Below, piece by piece: positions 58,960-64,000 of a stretch of DNA of 64,000 nucleotides. Positions within the stretch are counted from its first letter, which is position 1; the number at the start of each line of letters is the position of its first letter. Made by a program: the position numbers and the translations under genes. Below the pieces are notes generated by a model. That model searched no databases. It was not told the DNA's origin and saw nothing but the letters and a program-made list of their open reading frames with translations. The stretch comes from Microbacterium oxydans. Lineage in GTDB: Bacteria > Actinomycetota > Actinomycetes > Actinomycetales > Microbacteriaceae. The stretch is from contig NZ_FMIR01000018.1 of NCBI RefSeq assembly GCF_900095745.1, positions 310,001-374,000 of the forward strand, read 5' to 3'.

Positions 58960-61956
58960 TCAGCGGGCCTCGATGATGCTCGGACCGTTCGGCAGCGCTC
59001 GCACGGTGAGCTGCGCCGGGATCTGCTCCTGCATGGCCTCGACGTGACTGATGACTCCGACCGTCCGGCCGCCCTGCCGCAGTTCGTCGAGCGTGCGCAT
59101 GGCGACGTCGAGCGTGTCGCCGTCGAGGGAGCCGAAGCCCTCGTCGATGAACAGCGTGTCGAGGCGGATTCCGCCGGCCCGCGCAGTGACCACCTCGGCG
59201 AGACCGAGTGCGAGCGCGAGTGAGGTGAGGAACGTCTCGCCGCCCGACAGCGACTGCGGCGGCCTGGTCTGGCCGGTGAAGGCATCGGAGACCACGATCC
59301 CGAGCCCGGATGCTGCCCCTCGAGCCGCGAGTGCGTCGGAGTGCTGCAGCTGGTAGCGGCCCGTCGACATGTCGTGCAGACGCCGATTCGCCGCTTCGAC
59401 GATCTCTTCGAGCTCGGCCGCGAGGACGAACGTCTCCAGCGTCATCTTGCGGGTGTTGGCGCCTCGCCCGGCGATCGTGTCCGCGAGATTCTGCAGCACC
59501 TCGAATTCGGCGGCATCGGTGGCGGTGCGCGCGTGCTCGGCGGCGGCGGATTCGATCAGACCAGCCAGCCGTTCGGCCGTGCCCGCCGCTCGAGCCGCCG
59601 CGTCGACCGCGTCGGTCCAGATCGCTCGGGCGGCCTTCGAGGCCTCTTCGACGGGCGTGAGGTCGATCGGCTCCTCCGGCAGCGTCCGCAGCTCCAGATC
59701 GAACAGGATCGCCCGTTCCTTCTCCCGCTGCACGGCGTGCTCAGCGATCCGCGCATCCAGAGCTTCCTGCGTCGCCGCCGGGCGGAGGGCACGTTCGGCG
59801 GACTCCACATCGTCGAACGTGGAGTCGGCGAGTGCCGCATCCCTCTCGGTCTCTGCCTCGGCGAGAGCCTGCGTCCTCCGCAGACGTTCTGCGGTCGCCT
59901 GAGCGACCCCGCGGGCGGCAGAGATCTTCGCGGCCGTGTCGGCAAGACGCTCGGCGACCGTATCGAAGACTCCTCGCGCCTCGGCGATCAGCTCGCGGGC
60001 CTCGGTGCTCCGCTGCTGCAGCAGAGCGTGCTGCTCCCGCGCCTGAGCGAGCGCCGCCGTGCCCTCGGTCTTCTCGGCGTCGAGCTGCGCGACCCGGGCG
60101 ACGAGTTCGCTCAGTTGCACGTCGAGCGTCTTCAGTTCGTCGACGGCGGACAGACTGCGCGCATGCGCTGAGGCGGCCGCCTCGTGCTCGGTCTCGGCCT
60201 GATCGACACTCCGCCCGTCGGCACGGGCAGTCACCGCCGCAAGTTCGGCTCGCAGGGTCGAAGACGCCGAAGAGAGTTCGCGTTCCCGCTGCGCCGCGGC
60301 GTCGCGGGCCTTCTCTGCCTCAGCGATGTCTTCGGGTGACACGGGGTCGACGTGCGTGGCCGGAGCCGGATGCTCGAGCGAGCCGCAGACCGGACACGGA
60401 TGCTCGGGGCGCAGGCTCGAGGCGAGTTCGCCCGACATCCCGTCGATGCGACGCTGCCGCAACTGCGCAAGGTCCGTCTGCGCGGCGGCGTGCACGGTCG
60501 TGGCATCGGTGAGCTCGATCTCGGTCGCGGCCTGTGCTCTCTGCAGCCGCTCCGCCTCGTGGGCCGCCGCTCGTCGAGCGTCTGCCTCTTCCTGGGCTGC
60601 TTGGGCATCGCCCACCCGGTCGGCCAGGCGGCGTTTCTCGTCGCGTTCCGCTGTCAGCGCGGTGATCGCGGCGGGGAGAGTGGCGCGTTCGGCTTCTCCG
60701 GCCTCGAGGCGTGTGGTCGCCGCCGCCACGGCCTCCTCGGCCGACTGCAGCTCAGCATCGAGCGCCGGTGCCTGCCCCTCGAGCTCCCGCGCGCGCTCCC
60801 AGGAACCGCTCTCCCTGGTGCGTGCAGCCGCCCACTCCTCGAGGTCGCCGTCGACGGCGAGCTCGAATGTCTCCCACACCTCCCGCGACCGCTGCTCGTC
60901 TTCGGCCGCGACGGTGACCGCCGTCTGTGCCCGGGCTGCGGCAGCGATCGTCGACCGCACCGCCTCGGCGGCGCGCGCGGCCGCGAGTTCTGCACGGGCC
61001 GCATCGATTGAAGGCGCGTCAGCATCCAGCCGCGCGAGAGCTGCCCTGGCGCGATCGCGTTCCCGCTGGGCGTGCTGTTCTTCGCGAGCCGTGGCGAACG
61101 CCGCGTCGGCATCGGCCGCACGCTTCTCCGCCTCCGCCCGCTCCGAGGCGCGGCGCTCCGCCCGATAGTCGGCCCGCGCCCTCGCACGCCGCAGTGCCTC
61201 GAGACGCTCTTCGACCGACGAGGGCGCGGATGCCGCCGGGCGCTCCGCCGGCGGAGTCCCGTCCTCGGAGTCGCCGGACAGCCCGCTCGTGCTCACGAGC
61301 TGCTCGGCCTCGTCGATACGCGCGTTCACCGTCGCGAGCCGAGTGCCGAGTGTCTGTTCCGCCTCCCGGCGCCGCTCGTCGAACCGTGCCTGCACGTCTT
61401 CGAACCGCTGCGTGCCGAACAGCCGCCGCAGCAGTGCCTGGCGGTCTCTGCTGCCCGCGAGCAGGAACTCGGAGAATCGGTTCTGCGCGAGGAGGATCAC
61501 CTGGAGGAACTGCTCGCGGCTGAGCTGGAGGATCTCGTCGAGCTCGCCTGCGACATCGACGGCTCGAGCGGCGCGACCCACCCAGCCGGCATCGGTCCAC
61601 TCGTCGAGGGCGACGGCCGAGGCCTGCTTGGTCATGCCGCCGCCACGTTTGGCGGGACGCAGGTACTCGGGCGAGCGGGTCACGCGGAAGCGGCCGGCCG
61701 GCGTGCTGAACTCGACAACCACCTCCGACGGATCGTCGGGCTCGCAGTGATCGCTGCGCAACCGCTTCTCACCGCCGTCGTAACGCGGCACGCCTCCGTA
61801 GAGTCCGAAGCACACGGCGTCGAGGATGCTCGACTTGCCCGCTCCCGTCCGGCCGGCGATAAGGAAGATGCCGTCGTCGGCGAACGCGTCGAAGTCGACG
61901 ACCTGCCGCGAACGGAAGGGACCGAACCCTTCGACCTCCAGGCGATGGAGACGCAT
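58960..61956 (-). CDS. sbcC: Exonuclease subunit SbcC (SMC-like ATPase)
   Basis: A 998-residue Rad50-like ATPase. N-terminal Walker A AGRTGAGKSSILDAVCFGLY (from residue 34), long coiled coils rich in Ala, Glu and Arg, a zinc hook CPVCG near residue 520 that links two molecules, and the C-terminal signature LSGGETFLTSLALALGLAEV with Walker B DTLFIDEGFGSLD. With SbcD it forms the MR-type nuclease that cleaves hairpins and double-strand ends. The start ATG at 61956 directly follows the sbcD stop. Confidence 0.95.
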   Translation of the reverse strand: MRLHRLEVEGFGPFRSRQVVDFDAFADDGIFLIAGRTGAGKSSILDAVCFGLYGGVPRYDGGEKRLRSDHCEPDDPSEVVVEFSTPAGRFRVTRSPEYLRPAKRGGGMTKQASAVALDEWTDAGWVGRAARAVDVAGELDEILQLSREQFLQVILLAQNRFSEFLLAGSRDRQALLRRLFGTQRFEDVQARFDERRREAEQTLGTRLATVNARIDEAEQLVSTSGLSGDSEDGTPPAERPAASAPSSVEERLEALRRARARADYRAERRASERAEAEKRAADADAAFATAREEQHAQRERDRARAALARLDADAPSIDAARAELAAARAAEAVRSTIAAAARAQTAVTVAAEDEQRSREVWETFELAVDGDLEEWAAARTRESGSWERARELEGQAPALDAELQSAEEAVAAATTRLEAGEAERATLPAAITALTAERDEKRRLADRVGDAQAAQEEADARRAAAHEAERLQRAQAATEIELTDATTVHAAAQTDLAQLRQRRIDGMSGELASSLRPEHPCPVCGSLEHPAPATHVDPVSPEDIAEAEKARDAAAQRERELSSASSTLRAELAAVTARADGRSVDQAETEHEAAASAHARSLSAVDELKTLDVQLSELVARVAQLDAEKTEGTAALAQAREQHALLQQRSTEARELIAEARGVFDTVAERLADTAAKISAARGVAQATAERLRRTQALAEAETERDAALADSTFDDVESAERALRPAATQEALDARIAEHAVQREKERAILFDLELRTLPEEPIDLTPVEEASKAARAIWTDAVDAAARAAGTAERLAGLIESAAAEHARTATDAAEFEVLQNLADTIAGRGANTRKMTLETFVLAAELEEIVEAANRRLHDMSTGRYQLQHSDALAARGAASGLGIVVSDAFTGQTRPPQSLSGGETFLTSLALALGLAEVVTARAGGIRLDTLFIDEGFGSLDGDTLDVAMRTLDELRQGGRTVGVISHVEAMQEQIPAQLTVRALPNGPSIIEAR

Positions 61957-63126
61957 CTAGACGAGTGCCTCCGCGCGCACGCGCTCATCGAGCACCGCGC
62001 GGATCAGCTCGTGCTCGACCTCGGTGGGCCCGTGTCCTGCCCGCACATGCTCGAGGAACGCCTCGATGCGGTCGGCGTCGGTGACGGCGGAGCGCAGCCG
62101 CTGCACGTACGACTTCTCCTCCACCTCTGCGACAGCTGCGGGCTGGTGCTGAACCATCGCGCAGTGGGGATAGCTCTCTCGCAGACGCCGCATCGGCTCG
62201 GACTGCGGCACCGCATCCGTATAGATGGCGCAGACCCAGTCGTCGGCGTGCGCGGCGACGTTGTCGGCTGCGAGGATCTCTTCGAGCGAGCCCGTGAGCG
62301 TGACGAGCCGACGCGGCACCGGCAGGTCGAGCCACTCGACCGCGGCGAGGCCGTCGGCGTCGAGGTCGACGAGCCAGGATCCGCGCGGCTTGTCCTGCTC
62401 GCCGAAGCTGTAGTGCAGCGGGGCACCTGCGTACCGGACGCGCTCGCTGATCTGCTGGCGCCCGTGGATGTGCCCGAGCGCGACGTAATCGGGGCCGTCG
62501 AAGACGCTCAGCGGCACGACGTCGAGTCCGCCTTGGCGCACCTCGCGCTCGAGCCCGACGGTCGCGTCGACGCCGGCCGCGAAGCAGTGCGCGATCGCCA
62601 CCGAGCGCCCCGCGTGCTCGCGCATGCCCGCGCGGACCAGGTCCATCGCATGGGCCATGGTCTGCGCCTGCGTGCGCAGCTGCCGCCCCGAACTGTCGCC
62701 CTCGGGCCAGTGCTGACGGACGATCGCCGGTTCGAGATACGGGATGCCGAAGAAGTGCACCGGCCCCTCGGCATCGGCGATGGTGACCGGAACGCCGACC
62801 GCGAGCGGATCGGTGAGCACGTGGATGCCGTCGCGGAGCAGCCGCGCCTGGAAACCGAGCCGCGCGGCCGAGTCGTGGTTGCCGCTCGTGACGATGACGC
62901 GGGCGCCCGTCTCGTGCAGTGACACCAGAGCATCGCCGAGCAGCGTGTAGGAGGCGCCCGACGGCGCGGCGGAGTCGAAGACGTCGCCCGCGACGACGAC
63001 GACGTCGACCGCGTTCTCGCGAACCTGCTCCGTGAGCGCGCCGAGCACCTCGGCCAGCGCGTCCATGGTCGAGTTGCCATGGAACGTCCGGCCGATGTGC
63101 CAGTCGGAGGTGTGCAGGATTCGCAT
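61957..63126 (-). CDS. sbcD: Exonuclease subunit SbcD (Mre11-like)
   Basis: A 389-residue metallophosphoesterase. Metal ligands lie in LHTSDWHIG (D8, H10), GDVFD (47-51), SGNHDS (82-87), the His of AIAHCFAAG and ALGHIHGRQQ. It provides the nuclease of SbcCD, which removes DNA hairpins formed by long palindromes, of interest given the perfect palindrome at 37501-37556. The ATG at 63126 is preferred over the longer frame; no clear SD is present, and TACCGT ends 6 nt upstream, so a leaderless transcript is possible. Confidence 0.94.
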   Translation of the reverse strand: MRILHTSDWHIGRTFHGNSTMDALAEVLGALTEQVRENAVDVVVVAGDVFDSAAPSGASYTLLGDALVSLHETGARVIVTSGNHDSAARLGFQARLLRDGIHVLTDPLAVGVPVTIADAEGPVHFFGIPYLEPAIVRQHWPEGDSSGRQLRTQAQTMAHAMDLVRAGMREHAGRSVAIAHCFAAGVDATVGLEREVRQGGLDVVPLSVFDGPDYVALGHIHGRQQISERVRYAGAPLHYSFGEQDKPRGSWLVDLDADGLAAVEWLDLPVPRRLVTLTGSLEEILAADNVAAHADDWVCAIYTDAVPQSEPMRRLRESYPHCAMVQHQPAAVAEVEEKSYVQRLRSAVTDADRIEAFLEHVRAGHGPTEVEHELIRAVLDERVRAEALV

Positions 63127-63171
63127 ACTCACACGGTACGAACACCCTCGGACATTACGTCCTAGGCGTGC

Positions 63172-63228
63172 CGCGGCATCCGTTCCCGGGGTGGGAATCA
63201 AGCGATCTGCGCCCGGGCGGATGCCGCG
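63172..63228 (-). terminator. Two-level hairpin between the MFS gene and sbcD
   Basis: CGCGGCATCCG (63172-63182) pairs perfectly with CGGATGCCGCG (63218-63228). TTCCC/GGGAA (63183-63197) forms a hairpin inside. It follows the MFS stop at 63237 on the minus strand by 8 nt. Confidence 0.65.
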
Positions 63229-63236
63229 ACCACGGA

Positions 63237-64000
63237 TCAGTGCGCGGCGAGGGCTCGTTCGCCCTGCGCCGGCATCAGCTCGTCCTTGGTGCCGCGCACC
63301 AGGAAGACCGCGATCACCGAGGCGGCGACCATGAAGATCGCTGCGGCGATGAAGGTCCAGCCGTATGCGTCGGTCAACTGCGACGGCGTGACGTCGGCCT
63401 GAGCATGACCGCCCACGGAAGCCGCGTACACGGCGGTGAACACCGACAGACCGATCGATCCGCCGATCTGCATCGCCGAGTTCGCCATGGCCGATGCGAC
63501 ACCGGCGTCGTGCGGGGCCACCCCCGACAGCGCCAGGTTCTGCAGCGGGATGAAGATGAACGCCATGCCGACACCGAGCGCCACCAGCGCAGGGGCGACC
63601 TGCAGGAGATATGCGCCATCGGGCGTGATCCCCGAGAGGTACACCATCCCCGCCGCTGCGAGCAGCGGTCCGACGATGAGCATCGGCCGCGGTCCGATCA
63701 CCGGCAGCAGCCGGGTCGCGATCGGTGCGATGATCATCGTCGCGATCGGCAGGGGCAGCGTGGCGAGTCCCGCCGGGAACGCCCCCATCCCGAGCACGAA
63801 CTGCAGGTGGAACGTGAGGTACATCGTGGCGCCGATCATGATGGCGCCGGCGACACCCTGGATGAGGAACGCCCCACCCCGGACGCGGTCGGCCACGATC
63901 CGCAACGGCAGCAGCGGCTGCGCGACCCGGCTCTCGATCCAGACGAAGACCGCGAGCAGGACGACACCGAGCACCAGGAACGTGATCGTCAGTGGATCGC
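63237..64000 (-). CDS. MFS transporter, DHA2-like (N-terminus outside window)
   Basis: The frame runs to the window edge without a stop or a convincing start, so the N-terminal half is missing; about 254 C-terminal residues are visible. They hold at least six TM segments, an extracellular insertion (YAASVGGHAQADVTPSQLTD), a hydrophilic C-terminus and the motif ALVALGVGMAFIFIPLQNLA, typical of EmrB/QacA-type exporters (compare LQN/ALSGV segments). Likely drug or metabolite efflux; substrate unknown. The hairpin at 63172-63228 follows. Confidence 0.85.
   Translation of the reverse strand, partial: DPLTITFLVLGVVLLAVFVWIESRVAQPLLPLRIVADRVRGGAFLIQGVAGAIMIGATMYLTFHLQFVLGMGAFPAGLATLPLPIATMIIAPIATRLLPVIGPRPMLIVGPLLAAAGMVYLSGITPDGAYLLQVAPALVALGVGMAFIFIPLQNLALSGVAPHDAGVASAMANSAMQIGGSIGLSVFTAVYAASVGGHAQADVTPSQLTDAYGWTFIAAAIFMVAASVIAVFLVRGTKDELMPAQGERALAAH

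Overview
The window is high-GC bacterial DNA (about 70% GC by eye) with frequent GTG starts, ATGA/GTGA gene overlaps, a bS22-type mini ribosomal protein, a BldC-like regulator, menaquinone biosynthesis and System II cytochrome c maturation genes. Together these point to an actinobacterium, most probably Microbacteriaceae and Microbacterium-like. This is a chromosomal segment: there is no insertion sequence, integrase, phage gene, CRISPR array, rRNA or recognisable tRNA, and no gene-free stretch longer than about 240 bp.

Layout. 1-2678: C-terminally truncated secreted surface protein with a glycine-rich head and 92-residue Ig-like repeats. 2809-9435: a methyltransferase, a duplicated P-loop protein, menE and menB, a PadR/HAAS membrane-protein pair, and menC. 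9472-12226: an XRE-cupin regulator divergent from an MFS exporter, then a TetR regulator. 12358-17114: an MmpL-type transporter with a degenerate ABC-like tail, in an operon with a YhgE/Pip protein, facing tandem TetR operators. 17244-22795: a frameshifted M17 aminopeptidase behind an AbgT transporter, an SLC13/ArsB-type transporter with an RCK_C domain, and an orphan LuxR-type response regulator. 22948-29668: the cytochrome c maturation cluster (ccsB, resB, ccdA, a TlpA/ResA lipoprotein, a histidine phosphatase), interrupted by a divergent MerR/flavoprotein module. 29786-33050: aspS, a TSUP permease and an acetyltransferase. 33272-37487: a four-gene Pot/Fbp-type ABC importer whose first Shine-Dalgarno lies in a predicted 12-bp stem, then a YegP-like protein. 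37589-39991: a polar amino-acid ABC importer. 40165-42044: a rhodanese/glutaredoxin/Dabb operon, bS22, a membrane protein and a BldC-like regulator. 42161-47538: a TetR-controlled DrrAB-type exporter, an ArsR regulator and TrkH/TrkA potassium uptake. 47616-53793: an ABC exporter, DUF1905, proC, a CDF cation exporter, a lipoprotein, tadA and upp. 53885-64000: a RecB/RNase H/SF1-helicase fusion, nadE, a nucleosidase, sbcC/sbcD and a partial MFS gene.

Several parts work together. MenE, MenB and MenC make the membrane quinone, while CcdA, the TlpA-like protein, ResB and CcsB deliver reductant and haem for c-type cytochromes; the same functions sit near each other in mycobacteria. Transport genes dominate the rest, usually next to a divergent local regulator with a visible dyad operator.

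The most unusual signals are structural: nested or perfect long inverted repeats in intergenic gaps (8272-8385, 17142-17218, 31571-31639, 37501-37556), the sequestered ribosome-binding site at 33215-33270, the ABC-like tail on the MmpL protein, and the broken aminopeptidase. I see no complete, clearly undescribed multi-gene system. The best candidates are the MmpL-ABC-like/YhgE pair and the MerR/flavoprotein insertion. All calls come from reading the sequence; no database search was run.
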